From Coriobacteriaceae bacterium AM100-PB1-1D-6A (lineage in GTDB: Bacteria; Actinomycetota; Coriobacteriia; Coriobacteriales; Coriobacteriaceae): a stretch of DNA of 64,000 bases. Both the position numbers and the translations under genes were made by a program. The DNA is taken from contig JAQDNC010000001.1 of NCBI GenBank assembly GCA_027660625.1, positions 1-64,000 on the forward strand. The letters run 5' to 3'. The notes under the pieces were generated by a model that worked only from the letters and a program-made list of their open reading frames with translations, was not told the DNA's origin and searched no databases. Positions 53,463 to 62,536 of this stretch are shown here, in pieces. Within the stretch, counting starts at the first letter, position 1. Each line of letters starts with the position of its first letter.

Positions 53463-54920
53463 ATGGACTACAAGATTACCGGCTACGAGCCCGCCCAGCT
53501 GTTCCATTTCTTTGAGGAGGTCAGCGCAATCCCCCGTGGGTCTGGCAACGAGAAGGGCATCAGCGATTTCCTGGTTGCGTTTGCCAAGGAGCGCGGCTTC
53601 GATGTGTATCAGGACGAGGTCTACAACGTCATCATTCGCAAGCCCGCATCTGCCGGTGCCGAGAATGCCCCGACCGTGATGCTGCAGGGCCACATCGATA
53701 TGGTGTGCGACAAGTTGGGTTCCGTTGAGCACGACTTTACGACCGACGGTATCGACCTGGTCGTCAAGGACGGCGTCCTCACCGCTAACGGCACCACTCT
53801 GGGCGCCGACAACGGTATCGCCGTCGCGCTTATGCTTACCGTGCTCAACGATGATTCGATTGCCCATCCGGCTCTCGAGTGTGTGTTCACCACCGACGAG
53901 GAGACTGGCCTGGTCGGCGCCGAGACGCTCGACAAGTCCCAGATTAGCGCCCGCACCATGATTAACCTTGACTCCGAGGAAGAGGGCGTTGCCACCGTCA
54001 GCTGCGCCGGCGGCGTCGTCGTTACCTACACCTGCCCGATCGCGCGCGAGCACAAGACCGGTAGCACCCTCACGCTCGACATCTCCGGCCTTCTGGGCGG
54101 TCACTCCGGCAGCGATATCCACCTGGAGCGCGGCAACGGCAACCTCATCATGGCCCGCATCATCGACCGCCTGATGGTCGCCGGCGAGCCCGCCATCGTC
54201 AGCTTCAACGGCGGCACTAAGGACAACGCCATCAACCGTGAGTGCAAGGCCGAGCTGGTTTACGCCGACCACGCTGCCGCCGAGGCCGCGGCCCAGATCG
54301 CAAAGGATATCATTGCCGACGTCACTGCCGAGCTCGAGGTCTTCGACCCCGGCTTTACCTGCACCGTCGAGATTGCCGACGACGCCGAGGTCGAGGCCAT
54401 GGACCAGAAGTCCGCGCTTGCCCTCATCCGCGCTCTGCGTCTTGCCCCTAACGGCGTGATTCGCCGCAACGTCGCCACCGACGGCTCCGTCGAGGTTTCC
54501 TCCAACATCGGCGTGGTCGCCACCTCTGACGACCAGGTCAAGATCATGCTGTCCCCGCGCTCCTCGATCACCTCGCTACAGAACGAGTTCAAGGACCGCC
54601 TGCAGACGTTGGCCGATGTCTTGGGCTTCGACGCCAAGTTTGAGTTCGAGTATCCCGGCTGGAGCTATGCCGAGCATTCGCCGGTCCGCGACGTCTTTGT
54701 CGAGAGCTATCGCGAGCTCTTTGGCTCCGAGCTGCGCATCGAGTCCATTCACGCCGGCCTTGAGTGCGGCCTGTTTGCCGAGGCCCTGCACGGCCTGGAC
54801 GCCATCGCCGTGGGCCCGACGCTCTCCGATGTCCACACCCCGGACGAGAGCATGGAACTCGCTTCTGCCGAGCGCTTCTACGAGCTGCTCATCGACGTCC
54901 TCAAGCGTCTCGCTGCGTAA
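53463..54920 (+). CDS. pepD: Aminoacyl-histidine dipeptidase (M20C, PepD)
   Basis: This cytosolic metallodipeptidase cleaves Xaa-His and other dipeptides. The 485-residue product shows the metal ligands GHIDMVCDK near residue 80, GADNGIAVA near 118, DEETGLVGA near 147 and the lid-domain segment GLLGGHSGSDIHLERGN. The C-terminal IHAGLECGLF supplies the last ligand. ATG at 53463 follows AAGGAGGC. It is a single-gene unit between the toxin-antitoxin pair and a terminator. Confidence 0.95.
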   Translation: MDYKITGYEPAQLFHFFEEVSAIPRGSGNEKGISDFLVAFAKERGFDVYQDEVYNVIIRKPASAGAENAPTVMLQGHIDMVCDKLGSVEHDFTTDGIDLVVKDGVLTANGTTLGADNGIAVALMLTVLNDDSIAHPALECVFTTDEETGLVGAETLDKSQISARTMINLDSEEEGVATVSCAGGVVVTYTCPIAREHKTGSTLTLDISGLLGGHSGSDIHLERGNGNLIMARIIDRLMVAGEPAIVSFNGGTKDNAINRECKAELVYADHAAAEAAAQIAKDIIADVTAELEVFDPGFTCTVEIADDAEVEAMDQKSALALIRALRLAPNGVIRRNVATDGSVEVSSNIGVVATSDDQVKIMLSPRSSITSLQNEFKDRLQTLADVLGFDAKFEFEYPGWSYAEHSPVRDVFVESYRELFGSELRIESIHAGLECGLFAEALHGLDAIAVGPTLSDVHTPDESMELASAERFYELLIDVLKRLAA

Positions 54921-54975
54921 AGGTTGCGCTAGCAGCAGTCCGAGCCACGTGCTAGCGGATTGCAAATGACATTAC

Positions 54976-55024
54976 GAGAGGGGGTACCCGGTCTTTTGCG
55001 ACAGGTGTCCCCTCTCTTCTTTTA
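54976..55024 (+). terminator. Terminator of pepD
   Basis: GAGAGGGG and CCCCTCTC pair around a structured loop and are followed by TTCTTTT. Confidence 0.75.
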
Positions 55025-55047
55025 AGAAATGGGAAATTGATTGGCGT

Positions 55048-56352
55048 CTAGCCCATATCCGCCCTGATGAGGTCGAGGGTTCGCTGGCAGTTTTCGCGGA
55101 CGGGGCCGAGCATATGATCGCGCAGGTCCGCCATGCCGGGCAGGTCGGCGTATTCGTCCATGACCTCTTCCATGCAAATGGGTACCTCGTAGGCGAGGTC
55201 CATCATGGTCGCAAAGCAAAACTTCTCGGATAGCCCGGCATCGGTGAGCGCCGTCTCCAGCGCGGGGTCGCCCATACCGTGGTATCGGCGGATAGCACCT
55301 GGACCGATGCGCCCCACACGATTTTCGCCGCCAACGCTCATAGCAAGGCGTGCCCGACGTCGCATGCTCTCATACGCCAAGCCCGAAGCGACATCGTACA
55401 TTCGAGCCATCATGGCTGCGCCGTCGTTTCCAAGGAGCAGGGAATAGTTTTTCGCATGCGCATCCGGTGCGCCGATAATGGCGTTGAAGAACAGTATCTG
55501 CGTAAACAGATGCAGGTTAAGTTGATGGTGGCTCGTAGTTACGAGGAGCTCTTGAATGTCGCGTGTGGTCGGGCCGCCGTCTGCCGTGTACTTTTGGGCG
55601 GGCATCACCCCAAGTGCCTGACAGAGGTCTTCTTGATGTAGGCGCCTGATCGTTCCGTCTTCGACTTTCACGCGGTCATAGCGCTCAACAATGAGGGTAG
55701 GTTCGTCCTCAAACATACGATATTCGACGTTTGCCGTTGCGATACCGGCTCGCTGGGCGCTTTTCATGCAGACAAACTCATTGAGAGCCTCGAGTTTAAA
55801 TCCGTTAACGCCATTTTTGAAAATATGCGTCGTGGGCGAGGAGCCCATGCATTCGCACCAGCGGCCGTTAATGAACGCGAGCGCGAACTTGCCCTGGTTG
55901 CCTCCAAGTGACCAACTTTCATCTAGACCCATCCACGATGCATCGCGGTCATCTCTGATCGACTTGAGGCGGAGAGCAATTTCGTGGTCGTCTATAGGGC
56001 GGTAATCGCCAGCGCGATGCAGGACGGCGTCGGCATCTTCTTCGGCATAAAACTGCACTCCGCCCGGACAGTCGAGTCCGATATGGCTGAGCAACGCAAC
56101 GGGATTGTTGGGCCTAACGTCGAATTCGGCGGCAATCGCTTTTCGCTGGTCCTCGCTGTCGGGTAGAAGGCCAAACAGGTACGGATTCATGACCTGTTGT
56201 CCGTATGTGCGATTCGATACGGGTATGTTGGTCGATAGGGCTGGCCCGTCATAGTCATGATCGTAGGTAAAGCTGATAAGACCGTTCTCATCTTGCGTGA
56301 GCGTTCCCGCAGGTACGCCGCAAATAATGGTCCGAAGTGATGTTCTGGCCAT
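55048..56352 (-). CDS. hipA: HipA-family serine/threonine kinase toxin
   Basis: HipA toxins phosphorylate targets such as glutamyl-tRNA synthetase and induce dormancy. The 434-residue protein has the N-terminal subdomain with NPYLFGLLPD, the ATP loop WSLGGNQGKFALAF near residue 150, the catalytic APDAHAKNYSLLL near 305 and the metal-binding MYDVASGLAY near 330. All key residues look intact, so it should be active. It starts 3 bases after the hipB stop and is on the minus strand with it. Confidence 0.9.
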   Translation of the reverse strand: MARTSLRTIICGVPAGTLTQDENGLISFTYDHDYDGPALSTNIPVSNRTYGQQVMNPYLFGLLPDSEDQRKAIAAEFDVRPNNPVALLSHIGLDCPGGVQFYAEEDADAVLHRAGDYRPIDDHEIALRLKSIRDDRDASWMGLDESWSLGGNQGKFALAFINGRWCECMGSSPTTHIFKNGVNGFKLEALNEFVCMKSAQRAGIATANVEYRMFEDEPTLIVERYDRVKVEDGTIRRLHQEDLCQALGVMPAQKYTADGGPTTRDIQELLVTTSHHQLNLHLFTQILFFNAIIGAPDAHAKNYSLLLGNDGAAMMARMYDVASGLAYESMRRRARLAMSVGGENRVGRIGPGAIRRYHGMGDPALETALTDAGLSEKFCFATMMDLAYEVPICMEEVMDEYADLPGMADLRDHMLGPVRENCQRTLDLIRADMG

Positions 56353-56355
56353 TGG

Positions 56356-56826
56356 CTATTTCCCTTCGGGCTTGGTTTGGTTAGATGCGTTTGCGGCAAT
56401 CGAGACTCCGAGATTGGACATGACGAAATCGGCGAATATCTCGTCGTAAAGTGCGGATGTAAAGGGGGCATCTGCAAGAGCCGGAATGGCGGTACTACGA
56501 CTGTTGCGATGATGGGGACGTTGAGTGTGATGGCGCCTGGGGATGCTGCGAGGCAGCGGATTGGCATGCGGAGCGTCGACTGGTCGCTCATTTTTTGCTT
56601 CGCCGATATCCCCTTGAGCGGCGAGTGCTAGTCCAAGAGCATTGAAAATCGTCAGCAGCTTGTCGAGTCGAATGCCAGTGGCGTCTCCTAGCTCGAGCGA
56701 TGCGAGCAGGCGCTCCGAAACACCGGCTTTTTTAGCGAGGGCGGCACGGGTGAGACCCTGAGCCTCGCGTGCCTGACGCACATAGATGCCAGCTTGCCGC
56801 GGTGTGGTGATGGGAAGGGTATCCAT
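56356..56826 (-). CDS. hipB: HipB-type XRE antitoxin
   Basis: This 156-residue protein has an XRE HTH (about 10-70: GIYVRQAREAQGLTRAALAK, then GVSERLLASLELG). The C-terminal half is low in hydrophobics and rich in Arg, His and Pro, longer than E. coli HipB (88 residues). The last residues may mask or bind HipA. The operator palindromes at 56841-56883 and 56895-56910 lie just upstream, which supports autorepression. It forms an operon with hipA. Confidence 0.88.
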   Translation of the reverse strand: MDTLPITTPRQAGIYVRQAREAQGLTRAALAKKAGVSERLLASLELGDATGIRLDKLLTIFNALGLALAAQGDIGEAKNERPVDAPHANPLPRSIPRRHHTQRPHHRNSRSTAIPALADAPFTSALYDEIFADFVMSNLGVSIAANASNQTKPEGK

Positions 56827-56840
56827 GGTGATCTCCTAAC

Positions 56841-56883
56841 GTGCAGACTTTTGCATATCAGTATGACATGCAAAAGTCTGCAC
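56841..56883. promoter_or_regulatory. HipB operator, perfect 16-bp inverted repeat
   Basis: GTGCAGACTTTTGCAT (56841-56856) and its exact complement ATGCAAAAGTCTGCAC (56868-56883) are separated by 11 bases and begin 15 bases upstream of the hipB start. Confidence 0.85.
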
Positions 56884-56894
56884 GAAAAGGCATT

Positions 56895-56910
56895 ATGCAA
56901 AACTCTGCAT
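56895..56910. promoter_or_regulatory. Second, weaker HipB site
   Basis: ATGCAAAACTCTGCAT repeats the half-site pattern of the main operator (ATGCAAAA and CTCTGCA), 12 bases further upstream. This suggests cooperative binding. Confidence 0.55.
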
Positions 56911-56950
56911 GAGACCTCTACATTGACGTTGAGCTTATGAGAGGCGTTTT

Positions 56951-57529
56951 TTATATCGCGAGAATCCCCAGATGCTCAAGCAAGATCTTAAGCCCGATGA
57001 AGATGAGCACGACGCCACCCACGATGGTGGCAGGCTTTTCGTAGCGCGCGCCAAAGGTGTGGCCGATCGCTACGCCGGCGACGGAGAAGATAAAGGTCGT
57101 GATGCCGATGAGCGACACGGCGGGCATGATGTCGACCGAGAGCGCGGCAAATGAGATGCCTACGGCTAGGGCGTCGATTGAGGTGGCGATGGCGAGGATC
57201 AGGTACTCGCCCAGGTCAATCTTTTCGGCATCCTTGCCGTCGCCTTCATCCTCGTCCTCGGTAGAGGCCTCCCACAGCATTTTGCCGCCAATGAAGGCGA
57301 GCAGGATAAAGGCGATCCAGTGGTCGATGGGGCCGATGATGCCCATAAACTGGCTGCCAAGCGCCCATCCGATCACGGGCATGCCGGCCTGGAAGCTGCC
57401 AAAGAACGGGCCGAGCACTACGGTGACCTTAAGGTTGATCTTCTTCATGCCAAGGCCCTTGCAGATGGATACGGCAAAGGCGTCCATCGAAAGGCCAACG
57501 GCGAGCAGCACGAGCTCTGCGAGTCCCAT
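56951..57529 (-). CDS. mntP: Manganese efflux pump MntP
   Basis: This small membrane exporter of Mn2+ is 192 residues long with six helices. It has the paired signature motifs VGLSMDAFAVSICKGLG (N-terminal half) and ATSIDALAVGISFA (C-terminal half), whose Asp residues are needed for transport. An acidic loop (EDEDEGDGKDAE) joins the two halves. The start has a GAGAGGGAG site. I looked for a yybP-ykoY manganese riboswitch upstream and did not see its conserved parts. Confidence 0.93.
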   Translation of the reverse strand: MGLAELVLLAVGLSMDAFAVSICKGLGMKKINLKVTVVLGPFFGSFQAGMPVIGWALGSQFMGIIGPIDHWIAFILLAFIGGKMLWEASTEDEDEGDGKDAEKIDLGEYLILAIATSIDALAVGISFAALSVDIMPAVSLIGITTFIFSVAGVAIGHTFGARYEKPATIVGGVVLIFIGLKILLEHLGILAI

Positions 57530-57620
57530 AGTCTGGCTCCCTCTCTGCGGGCGGGCCCGCGTGTACCTCTTGGGGGAGCAACATAAAGACTAACCTTGGC
57601 ACATGGTTGAGTGGGTAGTC

Positions 57621-57648
57621 AAAAGAGCCCGTCCCAAATTAGCTATCT
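57621..57648 (+). repeat. Dispersed GTCCCAAATT motif, copy 3
   Basis: AAAAGAGCCCGTCCCAAATT then AGCTATC matches 2339-2365 closely (TTAGCTA in place of TTGACTA). It lies in the divergent gap between mntP and disA. Confidence 0.6.
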
Positions 57649-57755
57649 TAGCGGTGTTCGCTCATTCTGTAAGCATCGGATTTCGCGAGCGCCGCGGGGA
57701 CAAACCGTGAGAAACTATTTAGCGTTTATGGAGCGTATACGATGGGAGCGATGCC

Positions 57756-58823
57756 TTGGATAAGAACGAGCTGCAAAAGCGTATGGAACAGGCCATCCGT
57801 CTGACGGCACCTGGTCAGCCGATCCGCACTGCCCTCGACATGATCATCGCCGGTCACCTGGGCGCCCTTATCTGCGTTGGCGACACCGAAAACGTGCTCG
57901 CTGCCGGTAACGACGGCTTCCCGCTCAACATTTCGTTCACCTCGAACCGTCTGTTCGAGCTCTCCAAGATGGACGGCGCCATCGTCATCGACGGCGACCT
58001 CACCCAGATCCTGCGCGCCAACTTCCATCTCAATCCCGATCCCTCGCTTGCCACGAGCGAGACGGGCATGCGTCATCGCACCGCCGCTCGCATGTCGGTG
58101 CTCACCGATGCCATTGTGATCTCGGTCTCGGCCCGTCGTGCCGTCGTCAACGTGTACGTTCACGGCAAGAGCTACGAGATCCAGCCCGTCACCACCATCA
58201 TGAGCTCGGTCAACCAGCTCGTCGCCACGCTCCAGACTACCCGTCAGTCGCTCGACCGCTCCCTGCTGCGCCTGACGGCCCTCGAGCTCGACGACTACGT
58301 TACGCTCGCCGACATTACCGGTATTTTCTCGAGCTTCGAGATCATGCAGCAGGCAAAGACCGAGCTTAAGGATTGCATCGTCAAGTTGGGCAACCAGGGC
58401 AAGCTCGTGCAGATGCAGCTCGAGCAGCTCGCGGGCTCCAGCATGGATACCGAGTATGACCTGATGATCCGCGACTACGCAAGTGATTCTTCCGAGGCTA
58501 ATGCCGAGAAGATTCGCGCCAACCTAAGCCGTATGACACCTAAGGACCTGTCCGACCCACAGCATGTGGCGGCGGTTCTGGGTTACGACGACCTGGACGA
58601 GGACTCCGTCATGACACCGCTGGGCCTGCGCACGCTTTCGCGCGTGTCCGTCGTGCGCGACGGCGTGGCCGAGAAAATCGTCGACGAGTATGGATCGCTG
58701 CAGGAGCTCATGGACGACATCAGCGAGGATCCGGAGCGCCTGGGCGACTTTGGCGTTAACAACCCTGCCATTCTTGCGGACTCCCTGTACCGCATGAAGG
58801 GCACCAAACAGGGGAACGCATAA
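57756..58823 (+). CDS. disA: DNA integrity scanning diadenylate cyclase DisA
   Basis: DisA makes c-di-AMP while scanning DNA. The 355-residue protein has the DAC domain (about 10-145) with the catalytic DGAIV near residue 74 and RHRTAARM near 106. A helical linker and a C-terminal HhH DNA-binding domain (about 290-350) follow. It starts with TTG at 57756, with GGGAG upstream; no better start is in frame. Its stop shares a base with the ispD start. Confidence 0.95.
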   Translation: MDKNELQKRMEQAIRLTAPGQPIRTALDMIIAGHLGALICVGDTENVLAAGNDGFPLNISFTSNRLFELSKMDGAIVIDGDLTQILRANFHLNPDPSLATSETGMRHRTAARMSVLTDAIVISVSARRAVVNVYVHGKSYEIQPVTTIMSSVNQLVATLQTTRQSLDRSLLRLTALELDDYVTLADITGIFSSFEIMQQAKTELKDCIVKLGNQGKLVQMQLEQLAGSSMDTEYDLMIRDYASDSSEANAEKIRANLSRMTPKDLSDPQHVAAVLGYDDLDEDSVMTPLGLRTLSRVSVVRDGVAEKIVDEYGSLQELMDDISEDPERLGDFGVNNPAILADSLYRMKGTKQGNA

Positions 58824-59551
58824 TGGCTCCCGTATGCGCCGTGGTCGTTGCCGGCGGCAGCGGCCAGCGCTTTGGAAATCCCGGCGGCAAGCAGCTCGTT
58901 AACGTGGCGGGCCGTCCGCTCATGAGCTGGTCTATCCGTGCGTTCGATCGTAGCGACAAGGTCGGTCACATCGTGGTGGTGTGTCCTGCCGAGCGTCGTG
59001 TCGAGATGCGCCGCCTGGCCATCAGCCCGTATTCGTATAGCACGCCCATCAGCTTTGCCGATGCCGGCGATACCCGCCAGGACTCCACCCGTGCCGGCGT
59101 GCATGCGGTACCGGCGGGTTTCGAATATGTCGCCATCCACGACGGCGCCCGTCCGCTCATCACGACCGAGGCCATCGATCACGCGATCGACGTGCTTGTG
59201 GGTGACCGCTCGCTCGACGGCGTCGTGTGCGGCCAGCCCGCGATCGACACGCTCAAGATCGTCGACGGCGACAATATCGTCGAGACGCCGCCGCGCGAGC
59301 TCTATTGGGCCGCGCAGACGCCGCAGATCTTTAGCGTCGATGCTATGAAGCGCGCCCACGCTGCAGCCATTGCCGAGGGCTTTATCGGTACCGACGATTC
59401 GTCACTGGTCGAGCGCATGGGTGGGCGCGTCCGCTGCGTCCAGAGCCCGCGCGATAACCTTAAGGTGACGGTGCCCGAGGACCTGCGCCCCGTAACCGCG
59501 ATTCTGCTTGGCCGTATGGCCGAGGGAGAGGACCTTCCCCATGTTCAGTAA
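58823..59551 (+). CDS. ispD: 2-C-methyl-D-erythritol 4-phosphate cytidylyltransferase
   Basis: IspD is the CTP-dependent third step of the MEP pathway. The 242-residue product has the nucleotide loop VVAGGSGQRFGNPGGKQL at about 8-25 (VAGGSGQRFG), the conserved HDGARPL near 112 and QTPQIF near 172. It is encoded in overlap with disA (TAATG) and with ispF, so the three are translationally coupled. ispE is elsewhere in the window (37225). Confidence 0.95.
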   Translation: MAPVCAVVVAGGSGQRFGNPGGKQLVNVAGRPLMSWSIRAFDRSDKVGHIVVVCPAERRVEMRRLAISPYSYSTPISFADAGDTRQDSTRAGVHAVPAGFEYVAIHDGARPLITTEAIDHAIDVLVGDRSLDGVVCGQPAIDTLKIVDGDNIVETPPRELYWAAQTPQIFSVDAMKRAHAAAIAEGFIGTDDSSLVERMGGRVRCVQSPRDNLKVTVPEDLRPVTAILLGRMAEGEDLPHVQ

Positions 59552-60035
59552 CCTGCGCATTGGCCACGGCTACGACGTCCACCGTTTGGTGGAGGGGCGT
59601 CGATGTATCATCGGCGGGGTCGACATTCCCTACGAGCGCGGCCTGCTGGGCCACTCGGATGCCGATGTGCTTGCGCACGCCTTGGCCGACGCCATTCTGG
59701 GCGCCTGCCGCGGGGGAGACATCGGCAAGCTATTCCCCGACACCGATTCCGCCTACGAGGGTGCCGATTCGATGGTGCTGCTCGCTCGCGTGATGGACTA
59801 TGCGCGCGAGTTGGGCTTTGAGTTTGTCGATGCCGATTGCACCATTGCCTGTCAGCAGCCCAAGATCACCCCGCACCGCGATGCCATGCGCGCCAACCTT
59901 GCCCATGCCTTGGGCGTTGACGTCGAAAACGTGGGCGTCGCCGCCACTACGACCGAAAAGCTCGGTTGGGAAGGCCAGGGCGAGGGAATCGGTGCCTGGG
60001 CCGTCTGCCTGCTACAGAAAACCGTTAAGGAGTAA
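59541..60035 (+). CDS. ispF: 2-C-methyl-D-erythritol 2,4-cyclodiphosphate synthase
   Basis: IspF closes the cyclodiphosphate ring in the MEP pathway. The 164-residue trimeric-enzyme type has the zinc ligands GHGYDVHRL at about 7-15 and HSDADVLAHALADAILGA near 38-55, and the C-terminal TTTEKLGWEGQGEGIGAWA. ATG at 59541 overlaps ispD by 11 bases, with GGGAGAGG upstream. cysS follows 3 bases after its stop, as in many Gram-positives. Confidence 0.96.
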   Translation: MFSNLRIGHGYDVHRLVEGRRCIIGGVDIPYERGLLGHSDADVLAHALADAILGACRGGDIGKLFPDTDSAYEGADSMVLLARVMDYARELGFEFVDADCTIACQQPKITPHRDAMRANLAHALGVDVENVGVAATTTEKLGWEGQGEGIGAWAVCLLQKTVKE

Positions 60036-60038
60036 CGA

Positions 60039-61505
60039 ATGCGTATCTACAATAGCGCTACCCATAAAAAGGAAGAGTTCCAGCCCATCGAGTCCGGCAA
60101 GGTCAGCATGTACGTGTGCGGCCCCACGGTCTACGACAACATCCACATCGGCAATGCCCGCACGTTCATCAGCTTTGACGTGATTCGTCGCTGGCTCATC
60201 GCGAGCGGCTACGAGGTCACGTTCGCCCAGAACCTCACCGATGTCGATGACAAGATCATCAAGCGCGCCAACGAGCAGGGCCGTACGGCTGCCGAGGTCG
60301 CGACGGAGTTCTCCGACAAGTTCATCGGCGTCATGCGCGCCGCCAACGTGCTCGATCCCGATGTGCGCCCCCGCGCCACCAAGGAGATCGGCCCCATGAT
60401 CGCCATGATCAAGACGCTTATCGAGCAGGGCCACGCTTACGCAGCCGATAACGGCGATGTGTACTTTGCCGTGCGCAGCGATCCCAACTATGGTCAGGTC
60501 TCGGGCCGCAACATCGACGACCTTATGGTTGGCGCGCGCATCGAGGAGAACGAGGACAAGAACGACCCGCTCGACTTTGCCCTGTGGAAGGCCGCCAAGC
60601 CCGGCGAGCCCAGCTGGCCGAGCCCCTGGGGCGAGGGCCGTCCCGGCTGGCACACCGAGTGCGCCGCCATGGTGCACCGCTACCTGGGCACCCCGATCGA
60701 CATCCACGGCGGCGGCTCCGATCTTGCCTTCCCGCATCACGAGAACGAGTGCGCCCAGGCCACCTGCGCCTGGCACCAGGGCTTCTCCAACACCTGGATG
60801 CACACGGGCATGCTGCTGGTAGACGGCGAGAAGATGTCCAAGTCGCTCGGCAACTTCTTTACGCTGGCCGAGGTGCTCGAGCAGCACTCCGCTGCCGCCC
60901 TGCGCCTGCTGATGCTGCAGACGAGCTATCGCTCGCCGCTCGACTTTTCTTGGGAGCGCCTGGAGGGTGCCGAGAACTCGCTCACGCGTATCGCCGGTAC
61001 GGTCGAGAACCTGCGCTGGGCCGCGAACCATGCGACGGCCGACGCCGATGAGGCAGCATCCGAGGCGTTTGCCTCCAAGGCCGCCGAGACCCGTGCCACC
61101 TTTAAGGAGTGCATGGACGACGACTTTAACACCGCCGGCGCCATGGGCGCCGTCTTTGGCTTTGTGACCGAGTGCAACCAGTACCTGGAGCAGGCGGGCG
61201 ACGCTGCCGACAAGGCCGCCGCGCTTGCCGCCGCCGATACGCTGGTCGAGCTGCTCGACACATTTGGCGTTGAGCTTCCCGAGCCCAAGGTCGAGCTGCC
61301 GCTGGGCCTGCTGGGCGTTGCCGCCGGCCTAGTCGCCTACACGGGTGACGACGTGGACGAGGCCGCTGCCAAGATTCTCGAGGCCCGCGCCGAGGCCCGC
61401 GCCGCCAAGAACTGGGATCTGGCCGACGCCATCCGCGACCAGCTCAAGGACCTCGGGCTGACGATCGAGGATACTGCCGCTGGCACCCGTATTAAGAGTC
61501 TCTAG
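60039..61505 (+). CDS. cysS: Cysteinyl-tRNA synthetase
   Basis: CysS charges tRNA-Cys. The 488-residue class I enzyme has the first zinc Cys in YVCGPTVYDNIHIGNART (HIGH-type HIGN), the KMSKSLGNFF motif near 267 and the HEF-like AFPHHENECAQ zinc site. It is the fourth gene of the coupled disA-ispD-ispF-cysS run, with an AAGGAG site. A 143-base gap separates it from rlmB. Confidence 0.96.
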   Translation: MRIYNSATHKKEEFQPIESGKVSMYVCGPTVYDNIHIGNARTFISFDVIRRWLIASGYEVTFAQNLTDVDDKIIKRANEQGRTAAEVATEFSDKFIGVMRAANVLDPDVRPRATKEIGPMIAMIKTLIEQGHAYAADNGDVYFAVRSDPNYGQVSGRNIDDLMVGARIEENEDKNDPLDFALWKAAKPGEPSWPSPWGEGRPGWHTECAAMVHRYLGTPIDIHGGGSDLAFPHHENECAQATCAWHQGFSNTWMHTGMLLVDGEKMSKSLGNFFTLAEVLEQHSAAALRLLMLQTSYRSPLDFSWERLEGAENSLTRIAGTVENLRWAANHATADADEAASEAFASKAAETRATFKECMDDDFNTAGAMGAVFGFVTECNQYLEQAGDAADKAAALAAADTLVELLDTFGVELPEPKVELPLGLLGVAAGLVAYTGDDVDEAAAKILEARAEARAAKNWDLADAIRDQLKDLGLTIEDTAAGTRIKSL

Positions 61506-61648
61506 TATTTGTCGACCGTTCGAGGTGCGGCAGATTGCCTTGAAAGAGGAGGGCATAGACCTGGTGGTCATGCCCGACGATTGAAAGGCAAGGTGCCGTG
61601 GCTCGGACGGTCGATTCTTGTTCGTTATCTATTTAAGGAGGCCGTTAT

Positions 61649-62533
61649 ATGGCCGACAATCGCAAGCGTGCATCGCGTGGGGGCAAGCAGGCTGCTTCTG
61701 GCTCGCGTCCGATTCGCCGCAACGACCGCGCTGCCGCTCCCAAGGGCCAGCGCGAGCGTAGCCGCGATAACGTCCAGGTTCCCAAGGGCGAGTTTATCGA
61801 AGGTCGTCGTGCTGCCGCCGAGGCGCTGCGCACCGGTTTTCCCGTCAAGTGCGCGCTCATTGCCGAGGGCGGGGAGCGCGATGCCGCTCTGTCTCGTCTG
61901 GTCGACGACCTCAACGCCGCGGGCGTCCGCATTAAGTATGTGCAGCGCGCGCAGCTCGACGCACTGTCGAGCCATGGCGCTCACCAGGGCATCGCGCTCG
62001 AGGTTGGCAACTTCCCCTATGCCGATGTCGCCGATATTCTCGACCGCGCGGGCGACAGTCCGGCGCTCGTCATCGTGCTCGACCATGTGACCGATGACGG
62101 TAACTTTGGCGCCATCGTGCGCTCTGCCGAGGTCGTGGGCGCCGCGGGCGTCATCATCGCCAACAAGCGTGCCGCCGGCGTGACCGTGGGCAGCTACAAG
62201 ACTTCAGCCGGCGCCGTCATGCATCTGCCTATCGCGCAGGTGCCCAACATCGCCCGTGCGCTCGACGATCTTAAGGCCGCTGGCTTTTGGGTGGGCGGCG
62301 CTTCCGAGCACGCCGAGGGCAGCTGCTGGGATGCTCCCTTCGAGGGCCGCGTGGCGCTCGTCATGGGCTCCGAGGGTGATGGCATCTCGCGTCTGGTGCT
62401 CGAGAAATGCGACTTTTTAACCAAGCTTCCCCAGCGCGGCATGACCGAGAGCCTCAACGTTGCCCAGGCGACCACGGCGCTGTGCTTTGAGTGGCTGCGT
62501 CGCAACGCCGGCGAGCTCATGGGGGAGGAGTAG
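61649..62533 (+). CDS. rlmB: 23S rRNA (guanosine-2'-O-)-methyltransferase RlmB (TrmH family)
   Basis: This SpoU-type methyltransferase modifies G2251 of 23S rRNA. The 294-residue product has a basic N-terminal extension (1-45), the ribose-methyltransferase substrate domain (GRRAAAEAL near 53) and the knotted catalytic domain with DDGNFGAIVRSAE, VMGSEGDGIS and SLNVAQATTAL. ATG follows AAGGAGG. Other TrmH-family targets are possible, but the cysS-rlmB-yacP neighbourhood favours RlmB. Confidence 0.92.
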   Translation: MADNRKRASRGGKQAASGSRPIRRNDRAAAPKGQRERSRDNVQVPKGEFIEGRRAAAEALRTGFPVKCALIAEGGERDAALSRLVDDLNAAGVRIKYVQRAQLDALSSHGAHQGIALEVGNFPYADVADILDRAGDSPALVIVLDHVTDDGNFGAIVRSAEVVGAAGVIIANKRAAGVTVGSYKTSAGAVMHLPIAQVPNIARALDDLKAAGFWVGGASEHAEGSCWDAPFEGRVALVMGSEGDGISRLVLEKCDFLTKLPQRGMTESLNVAQATTALCFEWLRRNAGELMGEE

Positions 62534-62536
62534 CGC

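Noticed and set aside
57530..57660. yybP-ykoY manganese riboswitch before mntP
   Set aside because: Expected by context, but the conserved elements are not present in this leader.
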